Below are positions 27,501 through 36,600 of a stretch of DNA of 64,000 nt, piece after piece. This DNA is from a virus. Below the pieces are notes generated by a model. The model searched no databases. It was given only the letters and a program-made list of their open reading frames with translations, and was not told the origin of the DNA. Where the stretch lies: the IMG/VR virus record IMGVR_UViG_3300007775_000001, positions 50,951-114,950 of that record; one strand, written 5' to 3'. The translations under genes were made by a program, and so were the position numbers. Numbering within the stretch: position 1 is the first letter of the stretch; each line of letters opens with the position of its first letter.

Positions 27501-27884
27501 ATGGAAGCCCGAATCCCTATCGTGCGGGTGACTGCAAAGGACTGCCGTTGGGATTACTTCAGGGCTTCCGGAGCCGGTGGTCAGAAGCGCAACAAGACAT
27601 CTTCAGCCGTTCGCTGTACCCATGACCCTAGCGGTGCGGATGGGACAGCGTCAGATACCCGTTCGCAATCCAAAAACAGAGAGCTTGCTTTCTACAGGAT
27701 GGCAAGTTCAGACGAGTTCAACAAATGGCTGCGTTTGGAGACAGCAAGGCAGACGGGTGAGCAGGAACGTATCGAGAAGCGTGTTGAAACGCAAATGCAG
27801 CCCGAAAACCTGAAGGTAGAGGGTCGGGTCAACGGTAAGTGGAAACCCCTGGAGATTGACGATGACGGAAGCACAACAAGTTGA
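27501..27884 (+). CDS. GGQ release-factor-domain protein (RF-1/ArfB-like) (127 aa)
   Basis: Residues 15-60 carry the class-I release factor catalytic core: DYFRASGAGGQKRNKTSSAV with the GGQ triplet that triggers peptidyl-tRNA hydrolysis in the 50S centre, then TRSQSKNRELAF. There is no codon-recognition domain, so it resembles ArfB/PrfH-type stand-alone factors. The C-terminal 50 residues are helical and charged; ArfB-like factors insert such a tail in the mRNA channel. It could rescue stalled ribosomes during infection. It overlaps the next gene by 23 nt. Confidence 0.85.
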   Translation: MEARIPIVRVTAKDCRWDYFRASGAGGQKRNKTSSAVRCTHDPSGADGTASDTRSQSKNRELAFYRMASSDEFNKWLRLETARQTGEQERIEKRVETQMQPENLKVEGRVNGKWKPLEIDDDGSTTS

Positions 27885-28251
27885 GAAGCCGGATTGGGGT
27901 CTGTGGCGGTATCGTGAAGACCTGAAGGGTGGGAAATACCTTGTTCTCAGACGGGATGGTACGGTGTTCACAGAGCCCAACTTTGTGTTGGGGCCGAATG
28001 ATCGTGCATCGTACCACGCCATGCTGGCGTATGCGGACAAGTGCGAAGAGTTCATGAATGCTGGTGATACCAACTACAATCCTGAGTACATCGCTGACTG
28101 TCGCCGGTTGGCTGATGATATGCTCAATCTCAGGATGAATACAGGTGTCAATGGCGATCCTGGGAAGGGCAGACATCGGAAGGATCATCCCAAGATCATC
28201 GAACAGATGCTCAATCCGGACAAAAGGGTGCTGGCACCACTGGAGGAGTGA
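27862..28251 (+). CDS. Hypothetical protein (129 aa)
   Basis: ATG 27862 with GGAG upstream, inside the end of the release-factor gene. Contains DWGLWRYREDLKGGKYLVLRR and a NPEYIADCRRLADDML helix. The residue pattern looks like a small globular domain with a basic tail. No family recognised. TGATG link to the next gene. Confidence 0.6.
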   Translation: MTEAQQVEKPDWGLWRYREDLKGGKYLVLRRDGTVFTEPNFVLGPNDRASYHAMLAYADKCEEFMNAGDTNYNPEYIADCRRLADDMLNLRMNTGVNGDPGKGRHRKDHPKIIEQMLNPDKRVLAPLEE

Positions 28252-28547
28252 TGTTTCAGAGGCTCGCGAACAAGTTTGTGATGTGGGCTCTTCAATTCGA
28301 TGGAGCCAAGACCGTCATTCTCAGACCGGGTGAAACCCTGGTCATTCAGCCAGCGCGAGCGATTCCAGAACACGATCTTGAGGTCTTCCGGAAAGCTTTC
28401 GCTGGTCGCAACATGCCTGTTGTGATCCTTCCGCACGATGCGAGCACGACCAAGGTTGACTTCAGGCTGACAGGAGGTCGCAGATGGCGAGGAAGAGGCA
28501 ACACCAGAAGCCGGGAAAAGAAGGCCGAGCGTACAAGAAGTGGTTGA
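28251..28547 (+). CDS. Hypothetical protein with basic tail (98 aa)
   Basis: TGATG overlap. First 70 residues form a beta/alpha domain (VILRPGETLVIQPARAIPEH; AGRNMPVVILPHD); the last 25 are Arg/Lys-rich and overlap the next gene by 64 nt. No family recognised. Confidence 0.55.
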   Translation: MFQRLANKFVMWALQFDGAKTVILRPGETLVIQPARAIPEHDLEVFRKAFAGRNMPVVILPHDASTTKVDFRLTGGRRWRGRGNTRSREKKAERTRSG

Positions 28548-28750
28548 CTTGTCTACATTCCTGGGATGCTCATGGGGTCGATGTTCGAAACCTCCGTCCC
28601 GATGATCCGAAGCTTCTGGCACAAGAATGCATCAACTGTGGTGTGACCATTAAGCAGCATATTGAGTGGTCAAATCAACGCACTGGCTTGGACATGAGCG
28701 CCTTTGACGGCAGTGTGTTTTTCGATCAGCGGACTGCGCCTGGGTCGTGA
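28484..28750 (+). CDS. Small zinc-type protein (88 aa)
   Basis: ATG 28484 after CAGGAGGTCGCAG. Basic N-terminus, then CLHSWDAHG and, about 25 residues later, CINCGVTIKQH: Cys and His spaced as in a zinc ribbon. Last gene before the terminase transcript. Confidence 0.6.
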   Translation: MARKRQHQKPGKEGRAYKKWLTCLHSWDAHGVDVRNLRPDDPKLLAQECINCGVTIKQHIEWSNQRTGLDMSAFDGSVFFDQRTAPGS

Positions 28751-28768
28751 CATTTGAGAAAAATGTCA
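28748..28768. promoter_or_regulatory. Inverted repeat upstream of terminase promoter
   Basis: TGACATTT and AAATGTCA form a perfect 8-bp inverted repeat with a 5-nt spacer, 16 bp before the -35 box. It overlaps the upstream stop codon. Possible operator for the virion genes or a weak hairpin terminator without U-run. Confidence 0.5.
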
Positions 28769-28784
28769 TAACTCATTGTTTTGC

Positions 28785-28813
28785 TTGACTTTGGTGCAAA
28801 ACAGGGGTTATCG
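28785..28813 (+). promoter_or_regulatory. Promoter of the virion module
   Basis: TTGACT (28785-28790) with TTATCG at 17 bp, or TATCGT at 18 bp. The leader contains a GTGGG...CCCAC / GAGT...ACTC fold (28815-28856) just before ATG 28859, which lacks a clear Shine-Dalgarno sequence and may be translationally controlled. Confidence 0.65.
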
Positions 28814-28858
28814 TGTGGGTCACTATGAGTTTTTGCTTTCACTCACGGTGGCCCACGG

Positions 28859-30337
28859 ATGGTTGCTGCTCTTACCACTGCTCAGGTAGACTCTCTACTC
28901 CGTAGTCCGGAAGTAGAAGAACTCTTGCTCAGGAACGACTTGGCGTATTTCGCTGAGAAGATTCTTGGCATGGAAGTTGTTGCTCATCACAGGAAGTGGT
29001 CAGAGCTTACCGCGAAGTACAATCGTCTCTGCATCAACTGTGCTCGTGACCATGGGAAGAGCTTCTTTTTTTCTCATGCGTATGTGATCTGGAGAGCCTA
29101 TTTCAAATGGCTGCCGGACTATGGTGACAGCAAGTCTCTTCCGAAGTTCCCCATTGGCTACATCTGGTCGAACACAGAACAACAGGCAATTGACCATCTC
29201 ACGCTGGTTCAGCAAGAGATTCTGAGTAATCCAAAGCTTCGCTTCCTTGTCCCTCCTGGCAAGGGTGTTGGCGGCATGCCCGCTGGGTGGAGTAAGAAGC
29301 GGATGCGGTTGTCCAACGGTGTGAGCATCCGTGCAATCGGTTGGGGTGGTAGAGTCCGTGGGGCTCATCCTGTCTGGGCGGTCTTCGATGACATCCTGAA
29401 CGACGAGACGATCTACTCTGAGTTGGTGCGGCGCAAGCAGATCGACTACTTCTACTCAGCCGCGACACCGTCCGTGGTTCCAGGTGGTCAGATCATCGTT
29501 GTGGGTACACCGTTTCATCAAGAAGACCTGTATGCAGAACTGAAGAAGAACCCGGAGTATGTCTTCGCTCGTTACCCATCACTCAGCGAAGATGGCAACG
29601 AGAAGCCTCTTTGGCCTACGCGGTACAGCAAGGAAATCCTCCTCAGAAAGCGTCGTGAAGTTGGACAGGTTCGGTTCGCTCGCGAATATATGTGCGTTCC
29701 GATTTCGGATGAGTCCAGCTTGTTCCCGGAGCGCATCATTGTGCCGTGCTTCGAGGAGTCATTCCGAATGCCTACGCATCTGACGGCCGAAGACTTGTCT
29801 GAGCTTCAGGTGTATACGGGGGTTGACCTTGCAATGTCTGCTAATGTGGGAGCGGACTGGACTGTAATCATTACGATTGGGATTGACCGCTACAAGAATA
29901 TCTGGGTTCTGAACATTCGAAGATTCAAGGGCAAAGGTCTGACTGAGCAGTTGAAGGCTATCCAGGATGTGTACAACAGCTTCAAGCCCCGCAAGATTTG
30001 GATCGAAGACAATAACTTCCAGCGCATCTTCAAGGATGAGTTGGTCAAGAATACCGATCTGCCGGTACAGGGGTATACAACACATGCTCGCAAGAAGAAC
30101 TCGATGGAAGAGGGTGTTCCGTCGATGCAAATCTTGTTTGAGAATCGGAAGTTTGTTATTGCTCGTGCCACGGCTTATGACCGTGAGATCACGGATCAAC
30201 TGATCGGTGAGTTGAAATCTTTCTCGTGGATGGACGGTAAGCTTCAGGGTGTTGGGTCGCATGATGATATGGTAATGGCTCTTTGGATTGCGCTGGAGGC
30301 GTCCAGGGAAGGGGAGTTTCAATTTTCATTTGCGTGA
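28859..30337 (+). CDS. terL: Terminase large subunit (492 aa)
   Basis: DNA-packaging motor. The ATPase has a deviant Walker A (ARDHGKS, near residues 62-68) and a Walker B strand ending in FDD (near 176-178). The RNase H-like nuclease has YTGVDLAMS with the first catalytic Asp near residue 322 and HDDMVMALW near 467. Length is typical. It packages DNA into the prohead through the portal encoded 7 kb downstream. First gene of the late transcript. Confidence 0.95.
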   Translation: MVAALTTAQVDSLLRSPEVEELLLRNDLAYFAEKILGMEVVAHHRKWSELTAKYNRLCINCARDHGKSFFFSHAYVIWRAYFKWLPDYGDSKSLPKFPIGYIWSNTEQQAIDHLTLVQQEILSNPKLRFLVPPGKGVGGMPAGWSKKRMRLSNGVSIRAIGWGGRVRGAHPVWAVFDDILNDETIYSELVRRKQIDYFYSAATPSVVPGGQIIVVGTPFHQEDLYAELKKNPEYVFARYPSLSEDGNEKPLWPTRYSKEILLRKRREVGQVRFAREYMCVPISDESSLFPERIIVPCFEESFRMPTHLTAEDLSELQVYTGVDLAMSANVGADWTVIITIGIDRYKNIWVLNIRRFKGKGLTEQLKAIQDVYNSFKPRKIWIEDNNFQRIFKDELVKNTDLPVQGYTTHARKKNSMEEGVPSMQILFENRKFVIARATAYDREITDQLIGELKSFSWMDGKLQGVGSHDDMVMALWIALEASREGEFQFSFA

Positions 30338-30340
30338 GCT

Positions 30341-30787
30341 ATGTCTTCCTATCTTCCTCCTGCGAGAGAACGGTTGCGGAATCTTGTGGCAACGTGTGTA
30401 AGGCATGGTGACTTCACACTGAGAAGTGGTCAGAAGAGCGATACGTTCATTGATCTTGAGGAGGTGTCTAGCACTTCATTGTTCATGATTCTCTTTCTGG
30501 ATGTGCTCAGGGAGATCGTGCGAGGCGATGTGTATGACACCTTCATTGGCCCGTCGAAGGGTGCTGATCCTCTCGTCTATGTTGGACGAGAGGGTATCAG
30601 GAACAGGCGGGGGACAAGAGCGATTGTGTTGGAAGACGTGTTGACAACGGGTGGATCGGTGCTTCGTTGTATCGAAGAGTCCGGAATGACCCCTGTGCGG
30701 ATTGTTTCAGTTGTGGACAGAGGGTGTTCGGTTGAGCTACCCGCTCCCTATACCCCAATCCTGTCTATTGGCGAAATTTCTACGTAG
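30341..30787 (+). CDS. Orotate phosphoribosyltransferase-like protein (148 aa)
   Basis: Type-I phosphoribosyltransferase: the N-terminal GDFTLRSGQKSDTFIDLEEV is the PyrE signature, FIGPSKGADPLVYV the dinucleotide-like strand, and AIVLEDVLTTGGSVLRCIE the PRPP loop with the acidic pair. It is somewhat shorter than bacterial PyrE. It may feed pyrimidine nucleotide synthesis or act on another base. Its last residues (IST) and stop are encoded by palindrome copy 5. Confidence 0.85.
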   Translation: MSSYLPPARERLRNLVATCVRHGDFTLRSGQKSDTFIDLEEVSSTSLFMILFLDVLREIVRGDVYDTFIGPSKGADPLVYVGREGIRNRRGTRAIVLEDVLTTGGSVLRCIEESGMTPVRIVSVVDRGCSVELPAPYTPILSIGEIST

Positions 30788-30790
30788 AAA
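30777..30790. repeat. Palindrome copy 5 (TTTCTACGTAGAAA core)
   Basis: Perfect 14-bp core. The stop codon of the PyrE-like gene is inside it, and the cold-shock gene begins 16 bp after it. Confidence 0.95.
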
Positions 30791-30805
30791 CCGGAGTCTT
30801 GTAAA

Positions 30806-31060
30806 ATGGCGCGCGGGAATGTGGTCTGGTTCGATATCCAGAAGGGTTTTGGATTCATCACAGACGAGGCTCAAGGGGACGATGTATTTGTCCACTACTC
30901 GAAGATCGAGGGGCCAGAAGGTGAGTTCAAATATCTCGATGCTGGAGACCTTGTGGAGTTCGAGCGGTTTGAGGTGGACAGAGGTAATGGCCTGAAGAAA
31001 CCTCAAGCGAAGAACGTAAAGCTTGTCAGCCGCCGCGAAACCACAAAGGGCGACAAGTGA
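30806..31060 (+). CDS. Cold-shock domain protein (84 aa)
   Basis: CspA-type fold: [16 protein letters not shown] contains the RNP1-like KGFGFI, and [10 protein letters not shown] the RNP2-like VFVH. Binds single-stranded nucleic acid. It ends with a basic tail of about 15 residues. CCGGAG precedes ATG 30806. It is coupled to the sigma factor gene by a GTGA overlap, so both are likely regulators of phage expression. Confidence 0.92.
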   Translation: MARGNVVWFDIQKGFGFITDEAQGDDVFVHYSKIEGPEGEFKYLDAGDLVEFERFEVDRGNGLKKPQAKNVKLVSRRETTKGDK

Positions 31061-31752
31061 GATCAGAGATCGTGAAGTGGATTCGGATTGTTGTTTTCAG
31101 GACGGTGAAGGGAAAGGGGTTGATCAATCTTGACATTGACAACCTCATCTCCGCCGGATATCTGGGTTACGCTCAGGCGTTGAAGAACTACGATGAGCGT
31201 AAGAAGGTCAAGTTCAAGACCTTTGCTGAGTATCGCATCAAAGGCGCGGTACTTGACGAGGTTCGACGTGTGATCGGTGACGAGCGGTGTAAGACGGAAA
31301 GGCCAGTTAGGGTCAATGATGTCGATTTCGAGATGATCATTGATCCTCGTGACTATGGTTGTGAGTTCGAGATCGATTTCGAGAAGTTCATGGATGCGTT
31401 GCCGATGACTGTCCGTGAGAAGAACATTCTCCGATCACGCATTCAGGGTATGAGCCTGAAGGAGATCGGACAGCAGTTTAGGTTCAGCGAATCCCGTGCT
31501 TCTCAGATTCTCTATAGCATCCGTGTGAAGGCTGCACCAACGTTCGAGCGATTTTTTGGAATCAAGGTGGTGGTTGCACCAAGATTTCGCAAGTATCGGC
31601 GTACCTCGTCCGATAATGGAGTGAGGAGATTCCCGTGGAATCTGGCGTTTGCCGATATGTGTCGGCGCAACAGGGTGGGGCGAATCATTTCAATTCGGTC
31701 GCACCAATTCCCAATCCAACCTCTCCCTTGGCTTAGAGCGAGCGGTCAATGA
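31057..31752 (+). CDS. Sigma-70 family sigma factor, FliA/SigF-like (231 aa)
   Basis: Region 2: [20 protein letters not shown] then [20 protein letters not shown], very close to the region 2 of FliA/SigF-group sigmas. Region 4 helix-turn-helix: [20 protein letters not shown] near residues 128-147. A C-terminal extension of about 60 residues, basic and unlike sigma region 4 tails, follows. GTG start 31057 overlaps the CspA-like stop. It likely redirects host RNA polymerase to phage promoters. Its recognition sequence cannot be inferred. Confidence 0.9.
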   Translation: MRSEIVKWIRIVVFRTVKGKGLINLDIDNLISAGYLGYAQALKNYDERKKVKFKTFAEYRIKGAVLDEVRRVIGDERCKTERPVRVNDVDFEMIIDPRDYGCEFEIDFEKFMDALPMTVREKNILRSRIQGMSLKEIGQQFRFSESRASQILYSIRVKAAPTFERFFGIKVVVAPRFRKYRRTSSDNGVRRFPWNLAFADMCRRNRVGRIISIRSHQFPIQPLPWLRASGQ

Positions 31753-33617
31753 AGCTGACCTTGGACGATTACGCCGCTGTGTTGGATGACGTTGTCAAAG
31801 CGGCTTCCAAGAGTTCGGGACGCAAGACATTCGAAGATTTTGAAGAAGAGATCGGTAAGTCTCTAACCTTCAATCCGCTTGCTCCCACAGAGATGACTCC
31901 TGAAGTTGTTGCGAGAGAGGGTATTTACTCTCCCTATGCACAGGCTCCAGAAGGCGGGTTTGTACCGCATACCGCTGAGCACTGGATGGGGATGGGCAAA
32001 GACCCCGATGACTATCGCAACGTTCACCAGATTTATGAGGAAGCTGGTGCCAAACAGCCTTCTCTCGATAGCCTGAGACACATGTTCGTGCAAGCTATCG
32101 AAGACACTGATCGCGCTGGCCGAAGTTTCTCGTTCCTGTCGCGTTCTATCAAGCCGACTGAATGTGAAATGATCGTGAAGGGTATTCCTATGCCGTCCAA
32201 GGGTGGCGGCATGAAGGATATGGGGATGCCTGTGGGAACGATTCATCGGTTCAGTGATGGTAAGCAGTATCGGAAAGAAGCTCCTGGCAAGTGGGTTCCG
32301 GTGTCAGCCGGTGCGAAGCCGGGTGGAAAGGAAGACGCTACTCAGTCAGGACACGTTGAGATCGAGCGACATGCGATGATCACTCGTATTCGACAGGAGA
32401 TGGATCGTCGTACCAAAGCGGCTGCTGACCAGAAGCAGTTGGAAGGTCGTATGAAGCAGACGGCCAAGAAGTATGCGACCAAACAGACTGAAGCGGCTGG
32501 GATCAAGTCCCCGGTAGATCAGCTACCGAAAGACAAGGACAAGCCTGGAAACTTCGATCTGTTGGAAGGAGCGGACGCGGCGAAGAAGATTTACTTCATC
32601 GAGGGCTCGAAGGTCAAGATGGATCACGTTCAACAGTTCTTGAAGGAGTTCAGTCAGGACTTCAAGGACATCGATTCGAACGGTCAGAATTCGAAGTTCC
32701 GTGAAGACATGATGAGCAATGGGGCGTTGTATTATACATCCCGGCTCAAGGGGCCTGATTCTCTACTGAAGAAGATGCAGAGCAAGTATCTCGACCGCTC
32801 TCTTAACACGGTGACTGACGCGATTGGTGCGAGAGCGTTGGCAGGTAGTCTGGAAGATCAGAAGCGGCTCTTCACGTTCTTCAAGTCTCAGCATGAGTTG
32901 GTCGAAGAGGAAGACTTCGCTGAGCAGGGGCGTCCCGATGGATATCGGGCGATCCATTGTCTGTTCCGGACAAGTTCCGGAAAGATCGGTGAGTTTCAGT
33001 TCAAGACGATCAATCAACAGCTTTACTCTGGGTATTTCCATGACACGGTTTACAAGGGTAGTAAAGCTATTCAGGACGATCCAGAGGTAGCGAAATTTCA
33101 GAGAGATGTGTCGGACTATCTGCACAGGCTTGATTCTGGTCAGGAACAGTTCGATATCAATCGCGCTCCAAAGGCTCCAAAGCAACTTGTGGCTGCGAAG
33201 TACAAGGACGAGAAGGGTAAGGAGCAGACGGCTGGAGAGTTTCCTTGGGAAAACGTTCGGACTAAGAATGTGGGTGACTATCTGTACAAGGCAGATGACG
33301 AGTCTCAGAGTGTGAAGTATTTTCTGGTGTTGCGCGATAAGAAAGGCAACACGGTTGGAACCAAGAGCTACAACAGCCTGGAGGCTGCGCAGAAAGAACA
33401 GACACGTCTTCTCAATCAGAAGAACTATGGCGATCTTCCTATTGCTCAGGCTACGAGCGAGAAGGAGTTGTTCGCCACCTTCCATGAGTACAGACCACGG
33501 GTCGGCTCACAGGTTGACGATCAGAGCAAAGACAAAAGCCCTGCCAAGTACACAAGGGGTTCAAAAACGACCCCTCAGAAGCGGAAATTTGGGAGAGACC
33601 AAAATGGCTCACGATGA
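31749..33617 (+). CDS. RelA/SpoT-domain protein in head region (622 aa)
   Basis: ATGA overlap with the sigma gene. Residues 1-290: helical/disordered, with LDDVVKA near the start and a GTIHRFSDGKQYRKEAPGKW motif shared with the 33604 product. Residues about 295-440 form a RelA/SpoT synthetase domain: TSRLKGPDSLLKKM, VTDAIGARAL, GRPDGYRAIHCLF (near 393) and GEFQFKTINQQLYSGYFHD (near 414), keeping the Asp, Arg, Tyr and Glu typical of (p)ppGpp synthetases and related pyrophosphate-transfer toxins. The C-terminal 150 residues are lysine-rich. Its position among capsid genes suggests packaged cargo; that is inference. Confidence 0.8.
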   Translation: MKLTLDDYAAVLDDVVKAASKSSGRKTFEDFEEEIGKSLTFNPLAPTEMTPEVVAREGIYSPYAQAPEGGFVPHTAEHWMGMGKDPDDYRNVHQIYEEAGAKQPSLDSLRHMFVQAIEDTDRAGRSFSFLSRSIKPTECEMIVKGIPMPSKGGGMKDMGMPVGTIHRFSDGKQYRKEAPGKWVPVSAGAKPGGKEDATQSGHVEIERHAMITRIRQEMDRRTKAAADQKQLEGRMKQTAKKYATKQTEAAGIKSPVDQLPKDKDKPGNFDLLEGADAAKKIYFIEGSKVKMDHVQQFLKEFSQDFKDIDSNGQNSKFREDMMSNGALYYTSRLKGPDSLLKKMQSKYLDRSLNTVTDAIGARALAGSLEDQKRLFTFFKSQHELVEEEDFAEQGRPDGYRAIHCLFRTSSGKIGEFQFKTINQQLYSGYFHDTVYKGSKAIQDDPEVAKFQRDVSDYLHRLDSGQEQFDINRAPKAPKQLVAAKYKDEKGKEQTAGEFPWENVRTKNVGDYLYKADDESQSVKYFLVLRDKKGNTVGTKSYNSLEAAQKEQTRLLNQKNYGDLPIAQATSEKELFATFHEYRPRVGSQVDDQSKDKSPAKYTRGSKTTPQKRKFGRDQNGSR

Positions 33618-36600
33618 CCTGTTGGCGAAAGCTGGCATTCGGGTCGGCAATCCAGCGGAGCGGCGTTTGATCAACGATGAGCCTTCTCATCGATTTGTGG
33701 TCAAGGGCTTCAAGAATAGAGGAAGCGTCTCTCGTGCTGGTTCTCAGTCCAGCCCCCGCGAGAATTTGCTTCGAAGTCTGGGCATTCCGGACGAGGGTGC
33801 TCTTGAGAAGGCTACTCTGTACGGGAACGATGGTGATCTGGAGTACGTTCCTGATACGTACACGGGTCAGGATGTGTATCATCAAGACCCGTACAACGAG
33901 GTTCAGGTGACACGTCAGGAAGTGCTCGATACGCATGGTGAGCATTTTCACAGCGATATCGATCCAGATGTGGAGCGCATTTTGAGTGAAGTTACCGAAG
34001 CGGGAACACACTTCGACTACACTCGTCAGTTCGGTCGTTCGATGGGTGCCTTCGATGGTGACGATGATGGTGATGACAACACAGAAGGTAAAGAGGAAGA
34101 AGAGAAGTCGAAGCTCAAGGCCAAGGATGTCAAGAAAGCTAGAAGAAGTGGCCCTGGTTCCCGTGGTGGAAGGGTAATTGGTCATACTCGTTCTGGCAAA
34201 CCGATCTATGACAACAGTGCGAAAAATCACAGTGGATTCACAAAAGAAGATCATGCCGATGCTCGTGATCTTCATACCTCTATCCATGAAAAGATGCTCG
34301 AAAGAGTGATGCATGGTGGAGAGTTTCCATCTGATTCGGCCATACTGAGCACAAAGGCCAAAGATTATCATGCTCGTTTGGCAAAATCTGAATCAGACGA
34401 TGAAGAAGAAAGCGACGAGGAGCCAGATGATGATGAAGACGATCAGGAGAAGTCTCTGTCTGGCATTTTGGATGATCTGATCAAGGGAGAGGGTGAAGGT
34501 TCTCGTGGTGGCAAAGTGATTGGTCATACATCGAGTGGGAAACCAATCTATATCCACGAGCCGAATTTGGGTACTTCTAGTGCTGGTGGTATCCATGGAA
34601 AGAATTATAAGGGGTGGAATTGGAAAGATCATGAAGAAGCGTATGCTGCGCATTCTGCCGCTGCTAATTCTCTCGTACAGAAGCATGGTGGGTATCCAAA
34701 AGGTGATGATGCAAAGACTTATGTGCAGCATGCTCACAACAAGGATGCACATTACTTTTGGGCAAAAAAGACTGGTCATCCTGAATTGAACAAAAGCCTG
34801 GGAAAGTCTAGTGCCGGGGAGGGTTCCAAGGGTGGTCAGGTGATCGGCCATACCCGCTCTGGCAAGCCGATCTATGCTCACGATTCAGCGATCTATGCCC
34901 ATGGCACAGGCGCTTTCAGTGGGTACAGCAAGGGTGATCACTTTGATGCCTACACGCGCCATTCAAACGATCTGAAGTACAAACGTGGTCGTAGTGGGAA
35001 GAAGAACTTCTTGTCCGCGATGAAGCTCCATTCGCAGGCTTACTACGCTGCGAAGAGCGAGCGTGATCCAGACCTTCCAGACTTTTTGAAGTCGAAGAGT
35101 GGCGAGGGCTCTCGTGGTGGCAAGGTGATTGGTCACACACGGTCTGGCAAGCCGGTCTATGAGGGTAAGGCGGCGTCTAAGTATTCTGATTTTTCACGTC
35201 AGGATCACAAAGATGCTGCTGCCCAACACATGCGTCATTGGCATGATGATGACTCAGAGAGTGCGGACGGGAGTGATCAAATTTCGGTCGATCATGATCG
35301 ATTGTCTTTGACTCCAGAGCAGTTGAAGAATCGTGATGCCAAGCGCCGTGGTGTTCTTGGCAAAAAGTCTGTTTCTGTTCTGGACGATTTGGTCAAAGCT
35401 GTAACTGGCGAGGGCTCCCGTGGTGGTGTGGTTGTGGGTCATACATCGAGTGGCAAACCCATCTATCAAGGTGAGACTCATTCGACACGGATTCACACTA
35501 CGACTGGCGAAGAGACTTCCCATGTGAATTCGTACATCCAGCATGCGGGTGATGAGAAACCGTATGGTGGTGAGAACTACCACGTTTTCTATCAACGCAA
35601 GGGTGCTCAAACCCAAGGCGACAATGAGACTGATGCGGATCGGGATTACGTTGGGTATGTGATCCGCCACAAAGACGAGGGCATATGGTCTGGTCACCCT
35701 GAGATCACGAGCATGAGTGCTTACAAGCAGGCGAAGAACTTCAAGACCAGAGGCGAAGCTGAACACCATATCCTGAGCACCTATAAACGGTATCAGGAAG
35801 CGTCGAAGCCGAAAGATCAAAAAGCCGCTAGCGTCCAGGAGGCGAACGATCTGTACAAGGCTTTGATGGATATCTCGTTGAACAAAGCCACCGATGCCCA
35901 AGAAGACAAGGTGCATCAGGTGATGCGCGAATTCAAAGAAGGCACGCTTCGTTCGGGGAGCAAGACTGGCCCGAAGGTCAAGAACCGGAAGCAGGCGATT
36001 GCCATTGCCATGAATCAGTCTGGGCAGTCGAACAAGTCTGACGATGAGGCGAGCGATCTTCTCAAGAGCAGAATCTTCCCCATCGGTACAGTTCATACGT
36101 TCAGTGATGGCAAGCAGTACAAGAAGGTCGCTAACAACGAGTGGCACCCTGTTAAGGGAGAAGGCCCACGTCGATATGACTACGCCGCTGCTGTTGACCA
36201 CAACAGCAAGATCGAGGTTGGTCAACATGTCCGTGTAAATTGGACGGCTGGGAGTTTCGGTCACTACACGGGCAAGGGCACCGTGACCAAAGTCAATGCC
36301 AAATCTGTAGCGGTGGCATTGGATGAACCCGTTGCTGATCAAAGTGGCCTTGGCGGAAGTGGCTATCCCGCTGGTCGTCGAATTGTTGTTCCACGGGCTG
36401 ACATGTTCAGTGGTGCAAACTCCAAATGGGCATGGCACAACGGAGTTTTCCCGGTTCATGGTGAGGGCAAGAAGTCGAGTATCGATGAATTGCTCGATCT
36501 TGTGAAAGCTGGCTCATCGAAAGAAGTTGCGCCAACTTCTACACCAACAAGAAGGACTGTTCCTTCCGCGCGCAACTCGTTCATCAAAGCGGCTGGCCCT

